Part shown: positions 8,171 to 16,959 of the stretch, one piece after another
Layout of the letters: each line of letters begins with the position of its first letter
Position numbering within the stretch: the stretch's first letter is position 1
Assembly: GCA_027886905.1 (NCBI GenBank)
Contig: JAPCJO010000002.1
Coordinates: 21,859-85,858 of the forward strand
Direction: 5' to 3'
DNA length: 64,000 nucleotides
DNA from: Nitrososphaerota archaeon
GTDB lineage: Archaea; Thermoproteota; Nitrososphaeria; Nitrososphaerales; Gagatemarchaeaceae
Notes under the pieces: model-generated
What the model was told of the DNA's origin: nothing
Databases searched by the model: none
The model's input: the letters and a program-made list of their open reading frames with translations, nothing else
Program-made: the position numbers and the translations under genes

Positions 8171-8638
8171 TTGCCCAAGAGCGCGAAGGGGACCAGCGCG
8201 GAAGCAAAGAAGGAAGGAGCGGCGAAGCTCCGCAAGTCCTTGCTTTCGATAGGCGTGGATGAGAAGTCTGCGGAGAAACTCCTCTCGAGCCGCGCCCTCG
8301 AAAGGGTCGTCATCCCGGTGTACTGGAAGGACGGGCTGGTGTCACACGCCCACCTCTTGCGGCTCTCGAAGATTCCCAGCTTCTTGGGGAGCTTCGAGAA
8401 GGTGTTCCCCGACGGACAGGTGCGGTGGGACCCGGACTACGCGGAGAACAACCTCCAGGACGGCTCGAGCGACGTCGCAGTCCGAGTCTTCTTCAACTAC
8501 CAAGAGGACGACGACGGAGACCACTGGTCGCCAAAGCCCACGGCGATAGAGGACCAGAGCTACCAGAGGATGCTGAAGCGCTATTCCTACGCAGGAGCCG
8601 GGGCCGTCCAGGCGAGCGCGACCATCCGCGGCAGGTAG
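8171..8638 (+). CDS. Hypothetical soluble protein
   Basis: This 155-residue protein has no membrane segment. A lysine-rich N-terminus (PKSAKGTSAEAKKEGAAKL) is followed by a helical part (LLSIGVDEKSAEKLLSSRAL) and a mixed, aromatic- and acid-rich region (NYQEDDDGDHWSPKPTAIED). It starts with TTG and follows the DUF1294 gene by 24 bases, so it is probably in the same transcript. I do not recognise a domain. Length, absence of interrupting stops and codon use support a real gene. Confidence 0.6.
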   Translation: MPKSAKGTSAEAKKEGAAKLRKSLLSIGVDEKSAEKLLSSRALERVVIPVYWKDGLVSHAHLLRLSKIPSFLGSFEKVFPDGQVRWDPDYAENNLQDGSSDVAVRVFFNYQEDDDGDHWSPKPTAIEDQSYQRMLKRYSYAGAGAVQASATIRGR

Positions 8639-8704
8639 CTTCCCTCGGATTCTGGATTCTAAGACGATGAAGGATTAAAGCGCCGACGTCGGCGCATCGA
8701 TCAC

Positions 8705-9958
8705 TTGAAGCTCAGGCTGAGCGGGAACCTGTGGCGCCATAGGGACTTCACGCGCTTCTGGTTCTCCGACACCGTGAGTCAGTTCGGCAGCCAGTTCAGC
8801 GGCTTCGCGCTGCCGGTGCTCGCGGTCCTGAGCTTCAACGCCACACCCCTCGACATTGGGATAATCACGGCGCTCGCGATCGCGCCCTACCCTCTCCTCG
8901 GGCTGTTCGTCGGGGTCTGGGCGGACAGGTTCAGGAAGAGGAGGATAATGGTGGTCTGCAACCTCGGCCGGATGGCCACGCTCGCCTCGGTCCCGGTGGG
9001 CTACGTCCTCGGGACGCTCAGTCTGACGCAGCTCTTCGCCGTCGCGCTGGTCACCGGGATCTTCTCGGTCTTCTTCGACATTTCATACCAGGCCTACCTG
9101 CCGATACTAGTCGACAGGGGGGACTTGATAGAGGGTAACCAGAAGCTGCAGCTCAGCGCGTCGGGCGCTCAGGTCGCGGGTCCCGGGATAGCGGGGTTCC
9201 TGTATCAGGCGATCGGCGGCGCGTTCACCGTCGCAGCCGACTCGATTGGGTACCTCGTCTCGGCAATCATGCTGCTATCGGTGAAGAAAGACGAGCAACC
9301 AAAGGTGAGGAACAACGCAGACCAGGCGCCGGACTTCTTCGCTGAGATGAAGGAGGGCGTTGAGGTCGTGCTCGGTAACAGGTATCTGCGGATGATCGCC
9401 GGCGCCACCGCCACCAGCAACCTGGGCACGAACATGGTGATAGCCGTCTCGAGCATCTTCGCCCTCAGGACGCTGCGCTTCACGACGGCGGAGTACGGGC
9501 TTGTCGGGTCGATTGGGGCCGTGGGGTTCCTCGCCGGGGTCCTTGTTCTGAACCGCATCACCACGAGGGTCGGCCTCGGGCGGATCCTGGCCCTGTCCAT
9601 CTCGATGCCCGGCGTGTTCGTCCTCTATCCTCTCGCGCTGCTGGGCTATCCCTTTGCCGTCCTCGCAGGAGTCTCGTTCATAGTTGGATTGAGCATACCG
9701 TTCTACAACGTCAACCAGATCAGCCTGAGACAGGCCATCACGCCCGACCGCCTCCAGGGAAGGATGAACGCCACCATGCGCACCATCGTCTGGGGCACGA
9801 TACCCGTCGGCTCGCTCCTCGGTGGCCTTCTCGGCAACTATGTGGGGGTGGTGGACACGATATACGTCGGTGGAGCGATAGCGGGGCTAGCCGGTGCTTG
9901 GATTGCATTGGGCCCCGTCATCAGGCTGAGCAGGCAGCCTCAGCCTGTCGAGAGCTAG
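8705..9958 (+). CDS. MFS exporter (EntS/MFS_3-like)
   Basis: This 417-residue protein has about 12 membrane helices. The opening LWRHRDFTRFWFSDTVSQFGSQ and the loop-2 signature GVWADRFRKRRIM are typical of the MFS_3 group of drug and siderophore exporters. It should couple export of a small molecule to proton entry. The start is TTG 8705, with GGATTAAAG about 30 bases upstream as TATA element. It is flanked by small unknown genes, so the substrate cannot be inferred. Confidence 0.85.
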   Translation: MKLRLSGNLWRHRDFTRFWFSDTVSQFGSQFSGFALPVLAVLSFNATPLDIGIITALAIAPYPLLGLFVGVWADRFRKRRIMVVCNLGRMATLASVPVGYVLGTLSLTQLFAVALVTGIFSVFFDISYQAYLPILVDRGDLIEGNQKLQLSASGAQVAGPGIAGFLYQAIGGAFTVAADSIGYLVSAIMLLSVKKDEQPKVRNNADQAPDFFAEMKEGVEVVLGNRYLRMIAGATATSNLGTNMVIAVSSIFALRTLRFTTAEYGLVGSIGAVGFLAGVLVLNRITTRVGLGRILALSISMPGVFVLYPLALLGYPFAVLAGVSFIVGLSIPFYNVNQISLRQAITPDRLQGRMNATMRTIVWGTIPVGSLLGGLLGNYVGVVDTIYVGGAIAGLAGAWIALGPVIRLSRQPQPVES

Positions 9959-10033
9959 GTCGGGAGGGCGGAGTACCTGAATCACCACAGAAACCCGTAT
10001 AAACGCGCGGAAATCCGACGTGAGAGATAGACC

Positions 10034-10420
10034 TTGGTTTCAGAGAAAGTAATGCGCTTCCAGAACAAGAACAGGGATCTTGACCAGCTCTCTTCGCAAA
10101 TCGAGTCCCAGCTCAAGTCGGAAGGTTACAAGACGCAGTCCGCCAACCCTCCGCTGGGCCGAGTCATTCAGGCGCAAAAGGCTGGCGTATTGCGAGACAT
10201 CATCCTCGCCGACCGGGCGTTCACCATCATGCTCACAGGAGATCCCAACGACTTCACAATCCACATTGGCATCGGCAAGTTTGTGCAGGGCCTCGCGGTC
10301 GCCGCCGTGGAGACTCTGCTCATCTCGGTGCTGTTCCTGGCGGTCGACGTCCCTGAGGCGCTATGGACGCGCCACGTCGAGACCGAGATTGCGAGCCAGA
10401 TAACAAAAATAGTCGGGTGA
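10034..10420 (+). CDS. Hypothetical protein with one membrane helix
   Basis: In this 128-residue protein the first 85 residues look like a small alpha/beta domain (ESQLKSEGYKTQSANPPLGR, then IMLTGDPNDFTIHIGIG). A single hydrophobic segment follows (about 88-108, LAVAAVETLLISVLFLAV). The start is TTG 10034, and a GTATAAACG element at about 9997-10005 is a suitable TATA box for a near-leaderless mRNA. I recognise no family. It could be a membrane-tethered accessory protein. Confidence 0.6.
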   Translation: MVSEKVMRFQNKNRDLDQLSSQIESQLKSEGYKTQSANPPLGRVIQAQKAGVLRDIILADRAFTIMLTGDPNDFTIHIGIGKFVQGLAVAAVETLLISVLFLAVDVPEALWTRHVETEIASQITKIVG

Positions 10421-10468
10421 TTCCCCCCTCCGACTGCCCCGTGGAACCTCGGTCTGACGAACGCCGGG

Positions 10469-10666
10469 CTATCGCGAGCTCTCCTCGAGCTCGCCCCACT
10501 GCCTCAGCGGCCCGAGGGCCTTTTCAAGCTCGAAGATCGCCACGGACGCATAGTCCCCGGTCTGCTCCAGGAAGTCTTTCAGGTTCCTAGCCTCTACGAG
10601 AGAGGGCTGGGGGAACCGGTTGACGCCGTTGCCGGCGGTAGTTGCTACTACGACTAGGCTTCGCAT
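10469..10666 (-). CDS. Small hypothetical protein, start fixed by promoter
   Basis: This is a 65-residue protein beginning MRSLVVVATTAG and ending in an acidic amphipathic helix (FELEKALGPLRQWGELEESS). The frame is open further upstream to 10807, but that part is AT-rich and looks intergenic. On the minus strand CTAATATAG at 10690-10698 is 28 bases before the ATG at 10666, which makes this the likely leaderless start. No family is recognised. The AT-rich stretch 10667-10909 holds the back-to-back promoters of this gene and the surface protein at 10910; nothing else is visible there. Confidence 0.5.
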   Translation of the reverse strand: MRSLVVVATTAGNGVNRFPQPSLVEARNLKDFLEQTGDYASVAIFELEKALGPLRQWGELEESSR

Positions 10667-10909
10667 TATTCTCCAGCATAATATTCCTACTATATTAGCA
10701 AGGCTGACCAGAATATTCCCGCCTGAATACAGGGGTCGAATGGTTTGCGGGGCGAGGAAGGCGGCCAAACTTTGGTAGGCTGCTTTGGCATCGAGCTCCG
10801 TCGCCACGCGGGCCCCTCGCTAAGCCCATTACCGGTTTGGCAACATAGAACTGTGTTCTGATACACTTATACCCATCTTGATTTAGTTAACATTCGGGAG
10901 AAGAAGAGG

Positions 10910-12172
10910 ATGCCCTTGAGGAGAGTTTTGAGGACAGCGCCGATGCTGGTATTCATCCTGTTTGCGGTCGCCTCGTTTGCCACGCCCGCCCTCGCTGCGA
11001 CTTACACCCTCACGGTCCAGACCAACTCGCCATCCTACGCGGGGTCTCAGCATATCATGATCAACGGAACGGTGTCCCCAAGTCCGGGGCCGGACACCGC
11101 CGTCGTCCTTACAACGACCAGCCCGGGCGGCACGGTGGTCGATTTTCAAGAAGACGCGGTCAACCCCTCCACTGGGGCTTACAATGGGAGCATCGTTGCC
11201 GGGGGAACCGCCGACTGGATCTCGGGAGTGTATACGGTGAAGGCGGTTTGGGGTAGCAACAGCGGCTCGGCAAACCAAACGACGACGTTTGAGTATTCGC
11301 CAGTTGCAACGACCACGACCACCTCCGTCTCGTGCACACCCGCATCCATTGGGGTAGGTGTCTCGTCGTCCTGCACCGCCTCCGTGTCTGGCGCCACGAG
11401 CATCATCACAGGAGAGACGGTGACCTTCTCCCAGACGGCAGGGACGGGGAGCGTTACACTCCCGTCCCCCGCGACCTGCACGCTTTCCGGGACGAGCTGC
11501 TCCGTCACGGCCACTGGAGCCACCTCGGGCTCAGCGACCATTCAGGCGTCTTACCCCGGAGACGCGAGCGACGCGGCTAGTTCTGGCACCGCGAGCGTAG
11601 CTGTGACCGAGGCTGCGACAAGCACCTCCGTCTCTTGCACCGCCTCTACTGTCGAGATCCCCGGCGTCTTGATCTGTACCGCGACGGTGACGGGAGCCGC
11701 CGGCACGATCAAGGGTGAGACCATCACGTTCTCTCAGCCGCCGGGGGAGACTGGGAGCGTCAACATGACCTCGCCTGCGACGTGCATCCTTGGCACTGGA
11801 GGAAGCTGCTCGATATCAGTGATAGGCGCGACCCCAGGAGCCGTTACGATAGAGGCGACGTATCCGGGAGATGCCAGCAACGCGGCTAGCTCGGGAACGG
11901 TCTTAATAACTGCCGTCTTGACATCCACCACCGTCACGTCGACGTCGTCTTCAAATTCGACATCCTCTTCTTCGACGTCGTCGAGTAACCAAACGTCTAT
12001 TTCGACCAGTCGGACCCAGACGAGCACGACCTCCACCCAGTCTTCCGGCGGAGGGTCGGGATCCCTGATTTACGTGGTCTTGGCCGTCGTCATCATAGCG
12101 ATCGTGGTTGGCGTCGTGTTCTGGAGAAGGAGGGTAGCGAGCAGTTATGGCGGGCAACCGGCCACTAAGTGA
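10910..12172 (+). CDS. Surface protein with two Ig-like repeats, stalk and C-terminal anchor
   Basis: This 420-residue protein has a signal peptide (1-30, ending ATPALAA) and a first beta-rich domain (about 31-135). Two tandem Ig-like repeats follow (about 136-232 and 233-326), each opening with TSVSC and closing with YPGDAS-AASSGT and carrying cysteine pairs. A Ser/Thr-rich stalk (about 330-380) leads to a C-terminal membrane helix (IYVVLAVVIIAIVVGVVFW) followed by basic residues. This is a classic archaeal cell-surface adhesin or S-layer-associated design. ACTTATACCC at about 10864-10873 is the promoter. Two further secreted genes follow at 13477 and 14134. Confidence 0.8.
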   Translation: MPLRRVLRTAPMLVFILFAVASFATPALAATYTLTVQTNSPSYAGSQHIMINGTVSPSPGPDTAVVLTTTSPGGTVVDFQEDAVNPSTGAYNGSIVAGGTADWISGVYTVKAVWGSNSGSANQTTTFEYSPVATTTTTSVSCTPASIGVGVSSSCTASVSGATSIITGETVTFSQTAGTGSVTLPSPATCTLSGTSCSVTATGATSGSATIQASYPGDASDAASSGTASVAVTEAATSTSVSCTASTVEIPGVLICTATVTGAAGTIKGETITFSQPPGETGSVNMTSPATCILGTGGSCSISVIGATPGAVTIEATYPGDASNAASSGTVLITAVLTSTTVTSTSSSNSTSSSSTSSSNQTSISTSRTQTSTTSTQSSGGGSGSLIYVVLAVVIIAIVVGVVFWRRRVASSYGGQPATK

Positions 12173-12236
12173 GCTCCAGCGCATCCTAGGGTCGCGGTCC
12201 CCAAACTCATTTACCGGCACCCCCCCTTTTGACGCG

Positions 12237-12620
12237 ATGAAGTTCCGCTTCTATTACGCCGGGATAAGGGTCAGGAACCTGAAGAGGTCGCTGGAGTTCT
12301 ACACGGAGGCGATGGGGATGAAGGTCGTCAACAAAGGGACGATGCCGCACGGGGGGAAGTTCGTCCAGCTCAGGGGGAAGGGCTCGAAGCAGACCCTCGA
12401 GCTCAACTGGTATCCGGCTGGGAGCAAGTTCTACTCCGAATACGCCGGGGGAGAGGAGATGGACCACCTCGCCTTCGTGGTCAATGACGCCGCCAAGGCG
12501 TACAAGGAGCTCATCTCGAAGGGCGCGACGCCGGCCGTCTCGCCCAAGGAGTCGCAGGGCACAGAGGTCTACGTGAAAGACCCGGACGGGATCTGGATAG
12601 AGCTCCTGTCGTCAGGCTGA
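12237..12620 (+). CDS. Glyoxalase I-like VOC protein
   Basis: This 127-residue VOC-fold protein contains RVRNLKRSLEFYTEAMGMKV, LELNWYPAGS, MDHLAFVVND and EVYVKDPDGIWIELL. The strand MDHLAFVV supplies a His and ELL a Glu, the usual metal ligands of glyoxalase I-type enzymes, although the first-strand ligand is not obvious. It could be lactoylglutathione-lyase-like or act on another thiol adduct. The ATG at 12237 is chosen because CATTTACCGG at about 12209-12218 gives leaderless spacing; the longer frame from 12147 overlaps the previous gene. Its 3' end overlaps the convergent thioredoxin-like gene by 9 bases. Confidence 0.8.
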   Translation: MKFRFYYAGIRVRNLKRSLEFYTEAMGMKVVNKGTMPHGGKFVQLRGKGSKQTLELNWYPAGSKFYSEYAGGEEMDHLAFVVNDAAKAYKELISKGATPAVSPKESQGTEVYVKDPDGIWIELLSSG

Positions 12621-12893
12621 GACCGAAGTGGAGTCGTACGCAATCAGGAGCTGCTCGAGCATTATCGCGTAGTTCACCTCTCCGCCCATGTGCCTGACGT
12701 CAAAGACGTCCTTCCCGTCGATGAGGACGGCGGGGATCGTGAGCCAGTACTTGTCGTGCAGTTGCGGGTCGTCGCCTATGTCGACCACCTTCACCTCGAG
12801 GTTGTAGCGCTGCGAAAGCGAGTTCAGGGTGGCGACCACCTTCTCGCAGAGGTGGCAGCCCTTCTTTGAGACCACCGTGACCGCTCGTCTCAT
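12612..12893 (-). CDS. Glutaredoxin-like thiol protein
   Basis: This 93-residue protein has a thioredoxin fold: VTVVSKKGCHLCEKVVATL gives the redox motif CHLC at about 13-16, and TIPAVLIDGKDVF contains the cis-proline. The size and the CxxC at the helix start fit the glutaredoxin-like DUF836 group, which acts in cytoplasmic disulfide exchange. The partner is unknown. The neighbouring MIT-like gene lies just upstream on the same strand, so the two may be co-transcribed. Confidence 0.8.
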   Translation of the reverse strand: MRRAVTVVSKKGCHLCEKVVATLNSLSQRYNLEVKVVDIGDDPQLHDKYWLTIPAVLIDGKDVFDVRHMGGEVNYAIMLEQLLIAYDSTSVSA

Positions 12894-12921
12894 TGGGAGG
12901 GGCGACGCGCCCGGGGTTCAT

Positions 12922-13305
12922 CTATACTTTGTCTTGCCCGGCCGTCAGCCCTTGAGGCGCGGCTCGGGGGCTGGGCACGGGGGCGGCCTCGGCTGCCTCC
13001 TCGGCGAGCTTCCGCTTCGCTATCAGGATCCTGACCCTCTGCTGGCACGCGATGGCCCTGTCGCTGAAGGCCTTCCAAGGGGTATAGTCCTGCGTTCCCT
13101 TGGCCAGGAGCAGAAGGAGGTCCGCGGCCTGGAGGTAGTCGACTATGGCGTCGCCGAACCGCCCCGCCTTCTCCTTCGCGACCGCCTCGTTTACGAGGTG
13201 GGCCGCGTACATCTCGATCTTCTTGAGCCTCGAGGCCTGCACGGCCTGGGCTTGCTGTTGCGGTTTCGGGGCTACATGTGCTCCTGGCATTCGGTGTCGC
13301 TGCAC
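12922..13305 (-). CDS. Small MIT-like three-helix protein
   Basis: This 127-residue protein has a Gln/Pro-rich N-terminus and an Ala/Pro-rich C-terminus. They surround a helical core (about 30-100) with the rhythm NEAVAKEKAGRFGDAIVDYL, then AADLLLLLAKGTQDY, then RAIACQQRVRILIAKRKL. This resembles MIT domains, the three-helix module at the N-terminus of Vps4/CdvC that binds ESCRT-III tails. If so, this would be a stand-alone MIT protein; a TPR-like helical hairpin is the alternative. No ESCRT or Cdv gene is next to it; the nearest AAA ATPase in the window is Cdc48 at 43-45 kb. It overlaps no other gene. Confidence 0.55.
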   Translation of the reverse strand: MQRHRMPGAHVAPKPQQQAQAVQASRLKKIEMYAAHLVNEAVAKEKAGRFGDAIVDYLQAADLLLLLAKGTQDYTPWKAFSDRAIACQQRVRILIAKRKLAEEAAEAAPVPSPRAAPQGLTAGQDKV

Positions 13306-13476
13306 CGGTCCAGGCGATAGCCATCTGTGTCAGGATTCTTCAACAAGTGTGCGAAGTTCGCGTCGATTGGTCAGGCTTTTTGGCTGACGCGGCCCCTGTA
13401 TGCCCGTCGGGTACACCCGAGGGGCGCCTAAGGAATATTAATCTGGTAGGCCCCGTGGCGCCAAGGGGCTAGGGTT

Positions 13477-14016
13477 TTGGTTCCAGCGAAGACGGTCAGT
13501 GGCAGTTGGCTCCTCGTCTTGTCCGTCGGCGCGATAATCATCTCCATCGCGTTCATCGGCGTCGCCTACGTGGCACTCTCCCCAAAGCAGGGCGGCACCA
13601 TGTTCGGGACGCTCTTCGTCAACGAAGGCGGTTACTCCAACGCGACCGCCAGCGCCACGGCCTCCTACAACGCGACCCTGACGGCGACCAACGGGAACGG
13701 CTCCATCCTGCTCACCTTCCTCTCGGGGAGCGACCTCATCCAGAACCACCTCCTTTCGATTAGCAATTACACGATCAACGTCAACCAGATATCCATGACC
13801 ATTGGCGGGCACACGGTCATCCTCCCCTGGGAGGACAACGACACCGTCTGGGCCGGCGTCTACAACAACAACTACATCGCTTCGTGGGGGCCTTCGGCGC
13901 CAGGCTACGAGCTCCGCGGCCAGGTCAGCCCCACCCTCTTCGGCCTCCCCTCGAACGCCTATGTCGAGTTCAGGTTCGAGGCGGCCGGCGGCGAGGCCTC
14001 GAGCGACTGCTGCTAG
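13477..14016 (+). CDS. Secreted or anchored protein, unknown
   Basis: This 179-residue protein has an N-terminal hydrophobic helix (about 10-33, LLVLSVGAIIISIAFIGVAYVAL) followed by a Thr/Asn/Ser-rich beta-type region with several N-x-S/T sequons and a final cysteine pair (SSDCC). It is probably a type II-anchored surface protein; the N-terminus is only loosely pilin-like and I see no clear pilin processing site. The start is TTG 13477. ATATTAATC at about 13435-13443 is the likely TATA box, giving a leader of about ten bases. A T-run at 14038-14043 after the stop may end transcription. Confidence 0.6.
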   Translation: MVPAKTVSGSWLLVLSVGAIIISIAFIGVAYVALSPKQGGTMFGTLFVNEGGYSNATASATASYNATLTATNGNGSILLTFLSGSDLIQNHLLSISNYTINVNQISMTIGGHTVILPWEDNDTVWAGVYNNNYIASWGPSAPGYELRGQVSPTLFGLPSNAYVEFRFEAAGGEASSDCC

Positions 14017-14133
14017 CAGGGTTTTAGCCGAGAATCTCCTTTTTGCTCGGTGAAAGCTGCAAATCTTCTGGAATTCCACTTCCAGGATGCGGCGGATTAT
14101 ATCGCGTGTGGGGTAACGCGTACCCGAAGCAAC

Positions 14134-14835
14134 ATGCAAGTGAACGCAGGAAAACTCCAGATTCTGACCGTCGCAGCGATGCTCGTAATAGTCTCGGGCG
14201 GGATCGCCGCGTACGCGCAAGCCCAATCGGCCTCCGCCGGCAGCACGCCGGCCGGAGGCGTGCCAGTCGCACTGGCGGGCGGCGACACGAACTCGACGTC
14301 GACTTCGTCAACGAACTCGACTTCGACCTCCACATCGACGTCAACGACTTCGACCACCGCTAACCAGACACTCTGCCAACCGACGACACCGATCAAGGTC
14401 GGAAGGCTCATTCTCCCAATCACCGCCGCCGCGACCACGACGGGCGGCATCTCCTTCTCCAACGACAGGGGATGCTACGCGTCCATCACCACAGTTGGCG
14501 GCATCTTCAACGTCCAAGTCCTTCTGCGCTATGCCAAGCCGGTCACCCAGTACAACGTGGTCCTCGTAGCCAACGGCACGAGCTACACGCTGGGCAACAT
14601 GGTGACAGGGCCAGGAGGCAACGGGCAGATGGACAACCAAGTCCTCTTGACGGCGGGCACATACGCGGTGTCCCTCCAGATCTACGACACGTCGTCCAGC
14701 CCCGGCCACAGCGTCCTGGTGCTGTCGACAGGCCAAGGCACCATAACGTCTCCCCCATTCCCGACCGTGAGCAGCAGCCAGCCACCCATACCGGGCGGCC
14801 AGAACGGCCAGGGCCACTCCGGGCAGCACAAGTAG
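14134..14835 (+). CDS. Secreted Ser/Thr-rich protein, unknown
   Basis: This 233-residue protein has a signal-type N-terminus (about 8-30, LQILTVAAMLVIVSGGIAAY) and an Ala/Gly-rich stretch. A Ser/Thr/Asn low-complexity stalk (about 55-77, built from repeated TCG-ACG-type codons) and a C-terminal beta-rich domain ending in a Pro/Gly/Gln tail complete it. There is no C-terminal anchor, so it is released or held by the N-terminal helix. The ATG at 14134 is chosen because TTATATC at 14095-14101 is a TATA element; the longer frame from 14050 would start upstream of the promoter. It forms a surface-protein group with the genes at 10910 and 13477. Confidence 0.6.
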   Translation: MQVNAGKLQILTVAAMLVIVSGGIAAYAQAQSASAGSTPAGGVPVALAGGDTNSTSTSSTNSTSTSTSTSTTSTTANQTLCQPTTPIKVGRLILPITAAATTTGGISFSNDRGCYASITTVGGIFNVQVLLRYAKPVTQYNVVLVANGTSYTLGNMVTGPGGNGQMDNQVLLTAGTYAVSLQIYDTSSSPGHSVLVLSTGQGTITSPPFPTVSSSQPPIPGGQNGQGHSGQHK

Positions 14836-14845
14836 AATCGGCAGG

Positions 14846-14887
14846 AGGCACGGCCTATCCGGCCGTGCCTTCCCCTCTCCTTTTTTT
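14846..14887 (+). terminator. Hairpin plus T-run terminator
   Basis: A perfect ten-base-pair inverted repeat (stem AGGCACGGCC at 14846-14855, its complement at 14861-14870, loop of five) is followed by a seven-T run at 14881-14887. It stands 10 bases after the stop of the secreted-protein gene. Archaeal termination mainly needs the T-run, but this has the look of a bacterial intrinsic terminator and is the clearest terminator in the window. Confidence 0.8.
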
Positions 14888-14989
14888 CTCAATAGCACCG
14901 ACGCCTGTCAGTTCAGGGCCTAGCGCGCCGCGTAATCCAAGCATGGCAAATTATAAAGGAACAACTCAGGGCAAGGACCGCGCAGAGCC

Positions 14990-15469
14990 ATGAAGAGTCA
15001 GAACTACACGACCGCTTTCACGGTAGACCAAACGCCGAAGGAGGCCTTCGACGCCATCAACAACGTTCGCGGCTGGTGGTCGGGAAACATCGAGGGCAGC
15101 ACAGACAAGCTCGGCGACGAGTGGACGTATCGCTACGAAGACATCCACTATTCTAAGCAGAGGATTACAGAGCTAGTTCCCGGCAAGAAGGTCGCTTGGC
15201 TTGTCTTGGACAGCGCCCTCAATTTCGTTGAAGACAAGGACGAGTGGAACGGGACAAAGATCACGTTCGAAATCTCCAAGAAGGGCGACAAGACCGAAGT
15301 TCGTTTCACCCACGCGGGCCTGGTTCCCGCCTACGAATGCTATGGCGCCTGCTCAAACGCATGGGGCTCCTACATCAACGGTAGCTTGCGGAAATTGATC
15401 ACCAAGGGTAAGGGACAGCCCAACAAGAAAGAAAAGGCGAAGGGCACCCCGAGCAGGAAGAAAAAGTGA
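14990..15469 (+). CDS. SRPBCC/AHSA1-like ligand-binding protein
   Basis: This 159-residue protein shows the START-like helix-grip fold typical of AHSA1/SRPBCC proteins: FTVDQTPKEAFDAINNVRGWWS, then ITELVPGKKVAWLVLDSAL, then TEVRFTHAGLVP. The C-terminus ends in a lysine-rich tail (KKEKAKGTPSRKKK), which is unusual and might bind nucleic acid or membranes. These proteins bind hydrophobic ligands; no ligand can be named. AATTATAAAG at 14948-14957 is a strong TATA box, about 32 bases before the ATG. Confidence 0.75.
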   Translation: MKSQNYTTAFTVDQTPKEAFDAINNVRGWWSGNIEGSTDKLGDEWTYRYEDIHYSKQRITELVPGKKVAWLVLDSALNFVEDKDEWNGTKITFEISKKGDKTEVRFTHAGLVPAYECYGACSNAWGSYINGSLRKLITKGKGQPNKKEKAKGTPSRKKK

Positions 15470-15577
15470 ATGCGGAGAGGGCGCACTCCGGCGAAGATGG
15501 CGCGGGGCCAAATCAGGCTGACCGTGCTCTCAACAGAATCTGATTAATAGCCCGGCGGTCGCTTAGCCACGAAAGCA

Positions 15578-16948
15578 GTGTTCCTAGAGTCCGAGTTCTC
15601 CGCATATCACGAGGCCCTTGAGCATGGTGAGACGACCTGCGAGCGAAGAGTCCGAGACGAGCTCGAGAACGTAGAGCACTACAACGAGAGGCTCAACGCG
15701 TTCGTCACGGTGTTCGGAGGAGAGAAGGGGATTGCGCTCTCGAGGGCGCGCGAACTCGACGCGGGGCTCAAGGCGGGGAAGCGCACGCGCCCGTCCGGCA
15801 TGTTCGGAATCCCGCTGGCGATCAAGGACAACATCTTCTTCGGTGGGTTCCCGACGACCGCGGCGACATACTACTTCAAGGACTTCGTCCCGAGCCTGAA
15901 CGCCGACATCGTCGACGACGCGCTGGGCCTGGGGTGCATACCCCTCGGCAAGACGAACCTGCACGAGCTCGCGCTCGGCGGGACATCCGCGGCCTCCTTC
16001 TTTGGGCCGGTGAGGAACCCCAACGACGTGGAGAGGGTCGCCGGAGGCTCGAGCGGCGGGTCGGCCGTCTCGGTCTCAATATCGAGGGGACCGGTGCTCG
16101 GCCTCGGGACGGACACGGGCGGCTCGATAAGGGTCCCCGCTGCCCTCTGCGGGATCATGGGGTTCAAGCCCACGCTCGGGACGCTCAGCCTGGGGGGAGT
16201 CTTCCCGCTGAGCGCCACGCTCGACCACGCGGGCCTCCTCACAAGGACCATGCCCGACATGGTGAAGGCGTTCGAGCACCTAGCGGGAACGCGCAGGCCC
16301 CGCGCGCAGACCAGGCGCCGCAGCGAGAGGATCAAGGTGGGTGTCCTGACCGGGCACTTCCAGGAGGAGACCGAGGAGAAGGTCTCGAAGAACTTCTGGA
16401 GGGCCGTCGACAGGATGGAGGCCTCGGGCGACTTTCAGGCGGTGGAGGTCCCGACGGACTCGAGCTACGAGAGGTTCACTAGGGCCAGGGCGGCCATCCA
16501 GCTGAAGGAGGCGGCCTGGTTCTACAAGGAGCTCGTCAACTCGGAAAAGGTCGCTGCCAAGATGAACCAGGACGTCCTGACGCTGCTGGGCCGGGGGATG
16601 GGGGTGGGCCAGGTCCGCTACCTCGGCGCGAACCTGGTCAGGCTCGAGTCGGTCAGGGCCTTCGGGCGTCTCCTGAAGGGGCTGGACGTCCTCGCGATGC
16701 CCACGGCGAGGGTCGTGGCGCCCAGACTCGACGACGTGGCCGGGAAGGAGGCCGGGAGGCTCCGGCGCCTGCTCCTCCAGAACACGGAGATGTTCAACCT
16801 CTGCGGCTTCCCCGCGCTCAGCATCCCCTCTAACCCGGGGTCGGCTGAGCTGCCCACGGCGATGCAGCTGGCGTGCGGTCTGGGCGAGGACGAGCTGACG
16901 CTGCGAGCGGGAGACCTTGCGATGCGGGCGATCGTCCGCCAGTCGTGA
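15578..16948 (+). CDS. Amidase-signature family hydrolase (GatA-like)
   Basis: This 456-residue protein carries the amidase-signature catalytic triad: the Lys in LAIKDNIFFGG, the cis-Ser region in VAGGSSGGSAV, and the nucleophile Ser in GTDTGGSIRVPA. The first half resembles GatA of the tRNA amidotransferase. The C-terminal half is divergent and there is no gatB or gatC nearby, so it is more likely a free amidase than the tRNA enzyme. The start is GTG 15578; CTGATTAATAG at about 15539-15549 is the TATA element at leaderless distance. It converges with the nicotinamidase gene 11 bases away. Confidence 0.85.
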   Translation: MFLESEFSAYHEALEHGETTCERRVRDELENVEHYNERLNAFVTVFGGEKGIALSRARELDAGLKAGKRTRPSGMFGIPLAIKDNIFFGGFPTTAATYYFKDFVPSLNADIVDDALGLGCIPLGKTNLHELALGGTSAASFFGPVRNPNDVERVAGGSSGGSAVSVSISRGPVLGLGTDTGGSIRVPAALCGIMGFKPTLGTLSLGGVFPLSATLDHAGLLTRTMPDMVKAFEHLAGTRRPRAQTRRRSERIKVGVLTGHFQEETEEKVSKNFWRAVDRMEASGDFQAVEVPTDSSYERFTRARAAIQLKEAAWFYKELVNSEKVAAKMNQDVLTLLGRGMGVGQVRYLGANLVRLESVRAFGRLLKGLDVLAMPTARVVAPRLDDVAGKEAGRLRRLLLQNTEMFNLCGFPALSIPSNPGSAELPTAMQLACGLGEDELTLRAGDLAMRAIVRQS

Positions 16949-16959
16949 GCCTCGGCTCG

